From: Roseimaritima ulvae
GTDB lineage: Bacteria > Planctomycetota > Planctomycetia > Pirellulales > Pirellulaceae
Assembly (NCBI RefSeq): GCF_008065135.1
Contig: NZ_CP042914.1
Location: 1,922,001 to 1,986,000 of the forward strand
Direction of reading: 5' to 3'
Length of the DNA stretch: 64,000 nt
Below, piece by piece: positions 24,542-30,891 of the stretch. The notes under the pieces were generated by a model, which saw only the letters and a list, made by a program, of their open reading frames with translations, searched no databases and was not told the origin of the DNA. A program made the translations under genes and the position numbers. The number at the start of each line of letters is the position of its first letter. Positions within the stretch are counted from its first letter, which is position 1.

Positions 24542-25261
24542 ATGTCCACTCGAATCGTTCGCACTCTGGATCCGCACGAACTGCAGCCCCCCACGGAACC
24601 AATTGCCAATTTCCATTGGCGACATGGACCGGACTATATCGGTCACAACAGCCGTTTGTACTACAGCGACGGAGCGTGGCGGGAGAACTCGTCATTCGGT
24701 GCGATGGCTGAGCCCTCAACCGATCCTGTGGAACGCTGCAAGATGATTGCGTTCTTCCACAAACTGAAATTGAAAAACGAGCTTCGCGAGTTTGATGCAT
24801 ACAAGGCGATGTGTACCCATCCGCACGCAACGCCGTCTGAAGACAATCTGGATCACCTCAAGCAGCTACAGGCGGTGGTGACTGATCGTCGACACAAGCT
24901 CGCAGAGGTTGAAGCCGAAATACGCTCCCACCAAAGGGCTCCGGAAATCAAGAAGTGGGAGCGGTACGTCGAACGGGAACACGAAGCACTCAAGAAAGTT
25001 CAAGCGGAGCTAGACGACTTTGTCGACTCCATGCCCGAAGGCAGAGAAGCCGACGACGATCTTGAAGAAATCGAAATCTTGGAACGTCAGGTTCAACGGG
25101 CCGAACGCAAGTTGCAACTAGCTTGCGTCAATTTGCACAGGTCCGGCGGCACCGTCGCTGACGAATTTCAGCACTATTTGAACGACTACTTCCAACAAGT
25201 GAATACCAACGATCAGCGGCAACGCGAGTTGTGGGTAGAAGCCAAAAACCTCACCGTTTGA
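24542..25261 (+). CDS. Hypothetical coiled-coil protein of the phage-like element
   Basis: A 239-residue protein, ATG 2 bp after the terminase stop. Head region STRIVRTLDPHELQPPTEPI, then an extended coiled coil (HLKQLQAVVTDRRHKLAEVE and on to ERKLQLACVNLH). Family not recognised. Co-transcribed with the terminase by spacing. Confidence 0.6.
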   Translation: MSTRIVRTLDPHELQPPTEPIANFHWRHGPDYIGHNSRLYYSDGAWRENSSFGAMAEPSTDPVERCKMIAFFHKLKLKNELREFDAYKAMCTHPHATPSEDNLDHLKQLQAVVTDRRHKLAEVEAEIRSHQRAPEIKKWERYVEREHEALKKVQAELDDFVDSMPEGREADDDLEEIEILERQVQRAERKLQLACVNLHRSGGTVADEFQHYLNDYFQQVNTNDQRQRELWVEAKNLTV

Positions 25262-25304
25262 ACACCACACTTTTCGTATCAACGTACCAACAGAAGGAAA
25301 TGAA

Positions 25305-25511
25305 ATGACTCTTAACGTCTATGTTTGCAATGTGGACCCCGACTACGCCGGTGCCCAAGGGGGCACGCCTCAATTCAGCGATTCAAGCGACGAAGAACCG
25401 CTGGAAATGCCGTCTTCTGCAGTTCCCCCCTCCGGTGCCCCAGGTCGACAAGACGACGTGTCACAGGACGCCTACGAACCCATGCACACAACCTTGTGGG
25501 ACGAGGAATAG
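25305..25511 (+). CDS. Small acidic hypothetical protein
   Basis: A 68-residue acidic protein, MTLNVYVCNVDPDYAGAQGG, with a Ser/Asp/Glu/Pro-rich middle. GAAGGA lies before the ATG. Fits the operon order of the phage-like element; no family recognised. Confidence 0.5.
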   Translation: MTLNVYVCNVDPDYAGAQGGTPQFSDSSDEEPLEMPSSAVPPSGAPGRQDDVSQDAYEPMHTTLWDEE

Positions 25512-25553
25512 ACCTCCCGCCCTGAATACACCTTCAACCTATAGGAATCAACG

Positions 25554-26126
25554 ATGACAACGATTCGAGAATTGGAAGGACGACCGCATTTCGTGATTCC
25601 TATGGTGATGCTTACCGTGGGCAATCATGCGGGAAGCAACGGCCCGGTTCACTACCCTGCGGACGAACTGGAACGATCGGTTCCCTACTGGAATCAATTG
25701 AGCGTTGTGGTGTACCACCCATCGCTGTACGGGCGGGGTGTCAGCGCGGGTGACCCTGACATCCTGAACCGGCAAAAGATCGGAGTGATCTTCAACACGT
25801 CTTTCGATGGGCAACGGTTGAAAGCCGACGCATGGGTTGACCGCGAGCGGGTGTATCGCGTTGATGAGCGTGTGGCACAGGCCATCGCACGCGAACAACG
25901 GATGGAGGTTTCGACCGGATTGGTGATGGACTTCGATGAGGTGCACTACAACGGTGCAGTAGCGACGGGCCGTAACTTCCGACCTGACCACCTTGCGGTT
26001 CTTCCCGACAAGATCGGAGCGTGCAGTTTGAAGGATGGGTGCGGACTGCTGCGCAACGAAGGTGACGATATCGAATACGACCATGAGGACGGGTTGTTGC
26101 TACCAAGTACGGAGATCGCTTGGTGA
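25554..26126 (+). CDS. DUF2213-like phage protein (possible prohead protease/scaffold)
   Basis: A 190-residue protein. VMLTVGNHAGSNGPVHYPAD, VVYHPSLYGRGVSAGDPDIL, VIFNTSFDGQRLKADAWVDR and EVSTGLVMDFDEV match the DUF2213 family, found in phages between packaging and capsid genes and thought to be related to prohead processing. AGGAATCA precedes the ATG. No capsid gene follows. Confidence 0.7.
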   Translation: MTTIRELEGRPHFVIPMVMLTVGNHAGSNGPVHYPADELERSVPYWNQLSVVVYHPSLYGRGVSAGDPDILNRQKIGVIFNTSFDGQRLKADAWVDRERVYRVDERVAQAIAREQRMEVSTGLVMDFDEVHYNGAVATGRNFRPDHLAVLPDKIGACSLKDGCGLLRNEGDDIEYDHEDGLLLPSTEIAW

Positions 26127-26253
26127 TGCTGGAATGGCAGGGCGTGTGGGTTTTGCGTCCGGCTGCGGTGTTCTTGATGCTGCGTGTGTTCTCCGTTTGC
26201 CGCCTCAAGACACCGTAGCCACGCCGTTCCAGTGTCAATCACACAGGCACGCT

Positions 26254-26592
26254 ATGCACACCACCTACGCGCAGTACGAGGAAGGTTCCTGGGACCAATG
26301 GGAAACGACGCTAACTGGTCTTCATTCCAGGACGTTTGTTGAAGATCGAAATGCGTTCTTACCGTCGCCGGAGGAAATTGAAGAACGAAAGATGATGCTC
26401 CGTTGGTTGCAGTCGCAAAGATTCGGTCAGCACTTCATCGGTTGCGTGATGCAGTTGGACCATCCCGGTTACCGGCTGGTGCGCAAGCTCGTGTCCAAGC
26501 ACGGAGTCAGGGAAGCGGTGCAACGTTTGGAACCGTTTATGCCCGACACGGACAGACGCTTTGTGAAGGCCGTATCCATCAAAAACAGGTAG
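26254..26592 (+). CDS. Hypothetical protein of the phage-like element
   Basis: A 112-residue protein, MHTTYAQYEEGSWDQWETTL, helical, with RFGQHFIGCVMQLDHPGYRL. The open frame extends upstream to 26035 but overlaps the DUF2213-like gene; the ATG at 26254 begins after it. Family not recognised. Confidence 0.5.
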   Translation: MHTTYAQYEEGSWDQWETTLTGLHSRTFVEDRNAFLPSPEEIEERKMMLRWLQSQRFGQHFIGCVMQLDHPGYRLVRKLVSKHGVREAVQRLEPFMPDTDRRFVKAVSIKNR

Positions 26593-26604
26593 GCCGACAA
26601 TGTT

Positions 26605-26683
26605 ACCGGGGCGGCACTGTAGGGAAGTCATGAGCTCTACAGGGCAACCAATCCCTAGCCGGGTTTGCCACGCCGCCCTTTTT
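26605..26683 (+). ncRNA. Structured RNA or complex terminator before the integrase gene
   Basis: GGGCGGC (26608-26614) pairs perfectly with GCCGCCC (26672-26678), followed by TTTTT. Inside, TGTAG/CTACA and AGGG/CCCT form further hairpins, giving a multi-branched fold of tRNA size. It could be a structured small RNA ending in its own terminator, or a decorated terminator of the phage-like operon. Confidence 0.5.
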
Positions 26684-26719
26684 AAATTCTTTCACGGCTA
26701 GGACGAAAGGCTAGGAACG

Positions 26720-28378
26720 ATGACAGCGAAACGTCAAAAGTTGATCCGTGCGGTAGCGTACTATCGACGTTCAACCAAGAAGCAAGAAACCAGCATCGCG
26801 GACCAACGCAAGGCCGTGCTCAAATATGCTGAGGCGAACGGCTATGAAATCGTTGATGAGTTCATCGACGATGGCATTAGCGGTGACGCTACGGAAAAGC
26901 GATTTGCGTTTCTGCGGATGCGTGAGGAAGCCAGCAGTCGCAAATTCGAGGTGGTCCTGTGCTGGGATCAAGACAGATTCGGACGCTTTGACTCACTGGA
27001 AGCTGGGCACTGGTGTTATCCCTTTCGTCAAGCAGGTGTGCGCATCGTCACCGTGAACAACGGTCCCATCGACTGGGAGGATTTCACTGGCCGCATGATG
27101 TATAGCATGCAACAGGAAGCCAAACATCAGTTCTTGCAGGACTTGAGCCGCAATGTTCTTCGGGGACAGATTGAAGCTGCGAAAGCTGGTAGCTGGATTG
27201 GCAGCCCTCCCTATGCTTATCGGATCGAGGGGGAGTCCAAGAACAAACGGTTAATCCCTGGTGATCCTGTCCACGTTGCGACGGTCAAACGAATCTTTAG
27301 CGAGTACGTCGAAGAACAACGGACGCTAACAGACATCGCGAGACGCTTGACCACGGATGGCATTCTATCAAGCGGTGGTAGTAAGCGATGGAAGCCCTCC
27401 GCTGTCCGTGTCATTCTCGCCAATCCCGCCTACACTGGCTTGTTCAGAAGCAACACATACAGCTATTCCAAATACCACGGATATCGAGACGGACAGATCA
27501 CGAAGGGCGGACGACGCGGGCCGAATGACGAATCTGATTGGATCGTCTTCAAAGACCATCACCCACCGCTCGTTGAAAAGCGAATCTTCAACCGTGCGCA
27601 GCGTCTGCTCAAAAGGAACGAGGGTCGCAAGTGTCGATATAGCCGCGATGAGAATCCCTATCTGCTGTCCGGCCTCCTGGTTTGCGGAAACTGTGGGAGC
27701 TTGCTATGGGGAATCAAGAATCGTGGACAGTCCAAGGTGACAACACCCCAGCGTTATGAGTGCAGCAAGCGACGTCGAGAAGGTAAGAACGCCTGCGAGG
27801 GCTGCACGGTGGGTGAACAGGATGTGCTGGATTATCTGGTCCAGTTCATTGAAGAAAACTTCATCCCGACCAAGGATCAGACCCGATTGTTGTCCACGGC
27901 CAAGCGGGGGAAGCTCAAGCAATCAGACTTGCCCAAGGGATTCAAGAAGTTGAAACGCTTGCTGGTTGGTGACAGAGGCTCAGCGTCCATTGCAAAGGAC
28001 ACGCATCGACGACTAGCCGACGTGGAAGCCCAGATAGCAAAAGCCCAGCGCAACCTTGTTTTGTTGGACGCTAACAACATCCCGGCGGCGGAGGAACGGA
28101 TTTCACAGTTGAGCAAGCTACGGGATGATTTGAAAGATGCTGCGCAGCAGACGCCCAGTGAGAACGACGTGAACGAGTTGGTGTCCGATGTTCTAACCAA
28201 ACTGTTTTGGCTGTGCTCGCTCAAGGAAGACGAAATGCGACCTGTGCTCAACGAGATTCATCGCATCACGATTCACACCACTGGAAGGGGCGGTGGTTCG
28301 GCCCGTCGGTACATCTTTGACCATGGTGATATCGAGTTCGCAGGAACTTCCGGCTGTAGCCCACACCCCGAACCCTGA
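26720..28378 (+). CDS. Large serine integrase; stop codon lies inside tRNA-Trp
   Basis: A 552-residue protein. Catalytic domain with S18 (AVAYYRRSTKKQETSIADQR), the Recombinase domain (TLTDIARRLTTDGILSSGGS, ILANPAYTGLFRSN), a zinc ribbon (LVCGNCGSLLWGIKNRG, YECSKRRREGKNACEGC) and a long coiled coil near the C-terminus. This is the layout of phiC31/TP901-type integrases, which catalyse one-way insertion at short att sites. The last codons (Pro-Glu-Pro-stop, 28367-28378) coincide with the T arm of tRNA-Trp on the other strand, so the right element/chromosome junction is at about 28368. Confidence 0.9.
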   Translation: MTAKRQKLIRAVAYYRRSTKKQETSIADQRKAVLKYAEANGYEIVDEFIDDGISGDATEKRFAFLRMREEASSRKFEVVLCWDQDRFGRFDSLEAGHWCYPFRQAGVRIVTVNNGPIDWEDFTGRMMYSMQQEAKHQFLQDLSRNVLRGQIEAAKAGSWIGSPPYAYRIEGESKNKRLIPGDPVHVATVKRIFSEYVEEQRTLTDIARRLTTDGILSSGGSKRWKPSAVRVILANPAYTGLFRSNTYSYSKYHGYRDGQITKGGRRGPNDESDWIVFKDHHPPLVEKRIFNRAQRLLKRNEGRKCRYSRDENPYLLSGLLVCGNCGSLLWGIKNRGQSKVTTPQRYECSKRRREGKNACEGCTVGEQDVLDYLVQFIEENFIPTKDQTRLLSTAKRGKLKQSDLPKGFKKLKRLLVGDRGSASIAKDTHRRLADVEAQIAKAQRNLVLLDANNIPAAEERISQLSKLRDDLKDAAQQTPSENDVNELVSDVLTKLFWLCSLKEDEMRPVLNEIHRITIHTTGRGGGSARRYIFDHGDIEFAGTSGCSPHPEP

Positions 28379-28423
28379 CTAACTGGTTTGGAATCAGCAG
28401 TGCTACCGTTACACCAGAGACGT
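28369..28423 (-). tRNA. tRNA-Trp(CCA), 3' part lost by element insertion
   Basis: From its 5' end the gene shows acceptor strand ACGTCTC, phage-type D arm GTGT...GCAC, anticodon arm GCTGA-TTCCAAA-CCAGT (CCA), then AGGGTTCG of the T arm, after which homology stops. No matching GAGACGT acceptor strand follows. The break lies in the T loop, where the integrase gene begins on the other strand. Confidence 0.7.
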
Positions 28424-28439
28424 GTATGTGTTTTCAAAG

Positions 28440-28524
28440 TGGGAACGCAAGGAATCGCACCTCTCGCCGGCTCCCACACAATTAAAGGCAGAAGGGTTAC
28501 AACCTCCCGTGTGGAAACGCTCCC
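28440..28524 (-). tRNA. tRNA-Tyr(GTA)-like RNA with abnormal fold
   Basis: Acceptor GGGAGCG/CGTTCCC pairs well, and an anticodon-like hairpin GGAGG-TTGTAAC-CCTTC would give GTA. The D arm is nearly absent, and CCACAC pairs with GTGTGG across the anticodon hairpin, so the best fold may not be a cloverleaf. T arm GAGG-TGCGATT-CCTT. Could be a divergent class II tRNA-Tyr or a tRNA-like RNA. Confidence 0.5.
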
Positions 28525-28527
28525 GAA

Positions 28528-28613
28528 ATAGGCTTTAGGCTATAGGTTGTTAGGCTGTAGGTAGAGCAATTGCCTCGGCGCCTACGGCCTAAACCCCTAC
28601 CGTCTACACACCT
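28528..28613. repeat. Inverted-repeat element, family 2, gene-less
   Basis: TAGGCTTTAGGCTATAGG (left) and CCTACGGCCTAAACCCCTAC (right) are inverted arms around a short loop. Lies between the Tyr-like and Ser(TGA) tRNAs. Confidence 0.7.
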
Positions 28614-28620
28614 CTCAAAG

Positions 28621-28703
28621 CGGAAGCCGTGGGACTCGAACCCACAACGGTTTAAACCGCAGCTGTTTTCAAGACAGTGTCCTCATCCAGCCGGGTGACT
28701 TCC
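28621..28703 (-). tRNA. tRNA-Ser(TGA), class II
   Basis: Acceptor GGAAGTC/GGCTTCC, discriminator G. Anticodon stem CTGT-CTTGAAA-ACAG gives TGA. Variable arm GCGGTTTAAACCGT and T arm GTGGG-TTCGAGT-CCCAC are well formed. Confidence 0.87.
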
Positions 28704-28724
28704 GAGTGTTGCGATTGCTCGCAG

Positions 28725-28799
28725 TGACGTGAGCGGGAATCGAACCCGCGGACTCCTGGCTGAGAACCAAGCGATTCTGCCATCAGAATCTACCACGCC
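28725..28799 (-). tRNA. tRNA-Glu(CTC)
   Basis: Acceptor GGCGTGG/TCACGTC pairs with wobbles. Anticodon arm CTTGG-TTCTCAG-CCAGG gives CTC. T arm GCGGG-TTCGATT-CCCGC is perfect. Confidence 0.8.
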
Positions 28800-28824
28800 A
28801 TAGTTTTGCCTCGATCGAAGCGAG

Positions 28825-28896
28825 TACCGCATGGGAGTTTCGATCTCCCTCCTGCTGTTAGAAAGACAGCCGACCTAGCCAGTAGTCGAATGCGGC
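28825..28896 (-). tRNA. tRNA-Glu(TTC)
   Basis: Acceptor GCCGCAT/ATGCGGT. D stem GAC/GTC. Anticodon arm GCTGT-CTTTCTA-ACAGC gives TTC. T arm GGGAG-ATCGAAA-CTCCC, with A in place of the first T of the loop. Confidence 0.78.
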
Positions 28897-28905
28897 TTGT
28901 GAAAG

Positions 28906-28978
28906 CGATGGCAACGGGAGTCGAACCCGCAGCAACTTGATAGACAATCAAGCTCCCTTCCCAGAGGGACTTACCACC
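28906..28978 (-). tRNA. tRNA-Asp(GTC)
   Basis: Acceptor GGTGGTA/TGCCATC, discriminator G. D stem TCCC/GGGA. Anticodon arm CTTGA-TTGTCTA-TCAAG gives GTC. T arm GCGGG-TTCGACT-CCCGT. Confidence 0.85.
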
Positions 28979-28990
28979 GAATCGGTTCAG

Positions 28991-29066
28991 GGTGACCAAC
29001 CGGAATTGAACCGGCGACAAACTCATTCACAGTGAGTCTCTGGAAACCAGCACCAGATCTGGCCAC
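28991..29066 (-). tRNA. tRNA-His(GTG)
   Basis: Acceptor GTGGCCA/TGGTCAC, discriminator C as in tRNA-His. Anticodon arm ACTCA-CTGTGAA-TGAGT gives GTG. T arm GCCGG-TTCAATT-CCGGT. The base before the acceptor is T, so the extra G(-1) is not encoded. Confidence 0.82.
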
Positions 29067-29068
29067 AG

Positions 29069-29143
29069 CTCCGAGGACAGGAATCGAACCTGTGTTTGCC
29101 TGGTTCAGAGCCAGGTGCAACGACCAACAGTTGCCGCCTCGGT
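29069..29143 (-). tRNA. tRNA-Gln(CTG)
   Basis: Acceptor ACCGAGG/CCTCGGA with an A-A mismatch at the first pair. D stem GCAAC/GTTGC. Anticodon arm CCTGG-CTCTGAA-CCAGG gives CTG. T arm ACAGG-TTCGATT-CCTGT. Confidence 0.8.
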
Positions 29144-29147
29144 GTTT

Positions 29148-29308
29148 GGAAGTTTGAAGTTGGAAGGGTGAAGTTTGAAAAGCACGGGTGGCAGGATTCG
29201 ACTCTGCATACCACTGCTTCAAAGGCAGTTGGCTTACCGTTAGCCAACACTCGGATATCACGACATGTCTCCTCGTCTCTAACTTCAAACTTCACTCTTC
29301 AAACTTCC
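29148..29308. repeat. Family-1 inverted-repeat arms flanking a tRNA gene
   Basis: Left arm at 29148-29180 (GAAGTTTGAAGTTGGAAGGG) and right arm at 29275-29308 (CTAACTTCAAACTTCACTC and on) are the same arms that elsewhere flank the four-helix-bundle gene. Here they enclose tRNA-Gln(TTG) instead. Confidence 0.7.
29183..29254 (-). tRNA. tRNA-Gln(TTG)
   Basis: Anticodon arm ACTGC-CTTTGAA-GCAGT gives TTG. D stem GGC/GCC. The T arm has one mismatch and the acceptor CCGAGTG/CACCCGT two, so function is uncertain. Located inside family-1 inverted-repeat arms. Confidence 0.65.
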
Positions 29309-29314
29309 TCACAG

Positions 29315-29387
29315 CTCCGGTGGATGGGCTCGAACCATCACTCGTCTCCTTAACAGGGAGCCGCCCTACCGATTGGGCCACACCGGA
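29315..29387 (-). tRNA. tRNA-Asn(GTT)
   Basis: Acceptor TCCGGTG/CACCGGA is perfect. D stem GCCC/GGGC. Anticodon CTCC-CTGTTAA-GGAG gives GTT. T arm GATGG-TTCGAGC-CCATC. A second, canonical Asn(GTT) lies at 37105. Confidence 0.87.
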
Positions 29388-29390
29388 GAA

Positions 29391-29489
29391 ATAGGGTTTT
29401 AGGCGGTAGGTTTTTAGGAATTAGGCCAGGCACACATGTTCCGTTCCGATCCTAAACGCCTAACACCTAAATAGCTAACCGCCTAGCAC
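29391..29489. repeat. Inverted-repeat element, family 2, gene-less
   Basis: TAGGGTTTTAGGCGGTAGG and the inverse arm (CCTAAACGCCTAACACCTAA, CTAACCGCCTAGC) around a 25-bp loop. Lies between Asn and Gly tRNAs. Confidence 0.7.
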
Positions 29490-29491
29490 CA

Positions 29492-29562
29492 AGCGCCCAG
29501 CGAGAATTGAACTCGCGTCTTCTGCATGGCAAGCAGATGCGTTACCACTACACCATGGGCGC
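29492..29562 (-). tRNA. tRNA-Gly(GCC)
   Basis: Acceptor GCGCCCA/TGGGCGC is perfect. D arm GTGT...ACGC, anticodon arm TCTGC-TTGCCAT-GCAGA gives GCC. T arm GCGAG-TTCAATT-CTCGC. Confidence 0.88.
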
Positions 29563-29615
29563 AAAAATGCATCACCACCAAATTGTCAAAGATCACGAAT
29601 GCCAAGGCATCCGAG

Positions 29616-29686
29616 AGCACCGAGCCGGAATCGAACCCGCATTGCCTCGTCACGACGGAGGCGTCTTGCCGTTAGACCATCAGTGC
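29616..29686 (-). tRNA. tRNA-Thr(CGT)
   Basis: Acceptor GCACTGA/TCGGTGC. D stem GTC/GAC. Anticodon arm CCTCC-GTCGTGA-CGAGG gives CGT, with one stem mismatch. The T stem also has one mismatch. Confidence 0.7.
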
Positions 29687-29696
29687 TAGTTTTCAG

Positions 29697-29769
29697 TGGG
29701 ACCGGTGAGAATCGAACTCACATGATTCGGTTTAAGAGACCGACGCATTACCTTGTCTGCCACAATCCC
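29697..29769 (-). tRNA. tRNA-Lys(CTT), second copy
   Basis: Acceptor GGGATTG/CGGTCCC. Anticodon arm TCGGT-CTCTTAA-ACCGA gives CTT. T arm GTGAG-TTCGATT-CTCAC is perfect. Confidence 0.83.
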
Positions 29770-29799
29770 GAATTGTTTGTTGTCGTTGTTTCGTTTCAG

Positions 29800-29872
29800 T
29801 CGGCGTGGCGGGAATTGAACCCGCGACCGTCGCCTTATAAGGACGCCGCTCTTACCCCTGAGCTACACGCCG
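29800..29872 (-). tRNA. tRNA-Ile(TAT)
   Basis: Acceptor CGGCGTG/CACGCCG is perfect. D stem GCTC/GAGC. Anticodon loop CTTATAA gives TAT, which decodes AUA directly and is uncommon in bacteria. One mismatch in the anticodon stem. Confidence 0.8.
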
Positions 29873-29884
29873 ATGCGTAGCCAA

Positions 29885-29981
29885 TGGGGCCGAAGGGAGT
29901 TGAACTCTCGCCTACACGACGACCAACGCGTCCTGCGTCGGTGCCCGAAGTCCGTCATGCTGCCAGTTACACCACAACCCC
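29885..29981 (-). tRNA. tRNA-like RNA, possibly Pro(CGG), with enlarged anticodon loop
   Basis: Acceptor GGGGTTG/CGGCCCC pairs, and the D arm GTGT...GCAT is phage-like. The next stem GACGG/CCGAC holds a 10-nt loop ACTTCGGGCA, so the anticodon is ambiguous (CGG for Pro or TCG for Arg). A further 25-30 nt extra arm follows before the T arm. At 97 nt it is the longest unit of the array. Confidence 0.45.
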
Positions 29982-29983
29982 AA

Positions 29984-30087
29984 GTTAGGTTTTTAGGTAT
30001 TAGGCGTTTAGGCATTAGGTATGACGGCTGAATGCTTCGCATCGAATATCTTCTTTCAAACTTCACTCTTCCAACTTCAAACTTCCA
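29984..30087. repeat. Chimeric repeat: family-2 left arm joined to family-1 right arm
   Basis: 29984-30022 is a TTAGGT/TTAGGC-type arm. Instead of its own inverse partner, 30054-30087 is a family-1 right arm (TTTCAAACTTCACTCTTCC and on). Looks like nested insertion or recombination between the two families. Confidence 0.6.
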
Positions 30088-30090
30088 AAG

Positions 30091-30162
30091 TGGTAGCCCT
30101 GGGAATTGAACTCAGCGCAACTCGGTTATCAGCCGTGTTTGGGCAACCAGCCCTCGACTACC
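30091..30162 (-). tRNA. tRNA-Ile(GAT)
   Basis: Acceptor GGTAGTC/GGCTACC. Anticodon arm CACGG-CTGATAA-CCGAG gives GAT, with one mismatch. T arm CTGAG-TTCAATT-CCCAG, with one mismatch. Confidence 0.75.
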
Positions 30163-30166
30163 GGAT

Positions 30167-30231
30167 GAAGTTTGAAGAGTGAAGTTCGAAGTTTGAAATT
30201 TCACACTTCCCCCTTCACAATTCAAACTTTC
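30167..30231. repeat. Inverted-repeat element, family 1, compact gene-less form
   Basis: GAAGTTTGAAGAGTGAAGTT on the left and the inverse, ending CAATTCAAACTTTC, on the right with almost no loop. Lies between Ile and Phe tRNAs. Confidence 0.7.
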
Positions 30232-30235
30232 TAAG

Positions 30236-30307
30236 TGGGCCGGGAGGCGCTCGAATCCTCGTCTGCGGTTCTTCAGACCGCCGCTAGACCGTCTCAGCTA
30301 CCAGCCC
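30236..30307 (-). tRNA. tRNA-Phe(GAA), first gene of the array
   Basis: Acceptor GGGCTGG/CCGGCCC. D stem GCT/AGC. Anticodon arm GCGGT-CTGAAGA-ACCGC gives GAA. One mismatch in the T stem. Confidence 0.8.
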
Positions 30308-30316
30308 GCAATAGTG

Positions 30317-30412
30317 GGTTAGGCTTTAGGAAATTAGGGATTAGGTCCAAGCAGGCGACGAAGTTGCATTCTTCCCTAAACACCTACGGCCTAAACAACT
30401 AAATACCTAATG
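30317..30412. repeat. Inverted-repeat element, family 2, gene-less
   Basis: GGTTAGGCTTTAGGAAATTA on the left and CCTAAACACCTACGGCCTAA on the right. It marks the upstream end of the tRNA array. Confidence 0.7.
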
Positions 30413-30413
30413 C

Positions 30414-30448
30414 AAAAAAGGCTCGATGCCTGCGTGACACCGAGCCTT
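30414..30448 (-). terminator. Rho-independent terminator upstream of the array
   Basis: Stem AAGGCTCG/CGAGCCTT followed, on the minus strand, by TTTTTT. It would stop minus-strand transcription coming from beyond 30450, insulating the tRNA array. Confidence 0.75.
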
Positions 30449-30891
30449 CATGTAGAAAGCAGTTCGCTTGAAGCGAGTGTCACGTGAGCAATCGATACGG
30501 GGAATTACCGGGATGGAACGTTTGGCCTAAACGCCAATCGCTACCGCCGAAGGCAATTCCTTCGTGTATCCGTTCGAGTCGATTTGATTGCTGTTTGGTA
30601 AACATCGAACTGAAAAACTCTTGCTCGCTTCTCTGGGTGTGACTTGTGTGGACCAGTGTCGGCCGGTTCTGGGGTAATAGACGCTGTTGCCTACGGATGG
30701 TTCGCGAAAAATCTCGTTTCTTGTGTACCAGTGCAAAACTAGATGCGCCAAGCAGCGAGATTATTTCATCGGCCTGAAAAAAATTTGCCATGTTTCGCTC
30801 GAAAGTCAAACGAATTCAGCTTCGCTATTGTACTCGTATGATTCTCAGATTCTGATAACTCTTAAACTAACGAAAATCAACCCGCAGTCGA
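30449..30891. other. Intergenic stretch, no gene supported
   Basis: Holds a 109-codon minus-strand open frame (30480-30809) with no recognisable features. Given the terminator at 30414-30448, a small minus-strand RNA could be made here, but nothing direct shows it. Confidence 0.35.

Noticed and set aside
13016-30412. Regularly spaced GAAGTTTGAAG and TTAGGC sequences as a CRISPR array or telomere-type DNA
   Set aside because: They are inverted-repeat pairs of irregular spacing between tRNA genes, and the TTAGGC units are not in tandem.
30480-30809. 109-codon minus-strand hypothetical gene
   Set aside because: No ribosome-binding site, no family feature, and low-complexity mixed composition; kept only as intergenic DNA.
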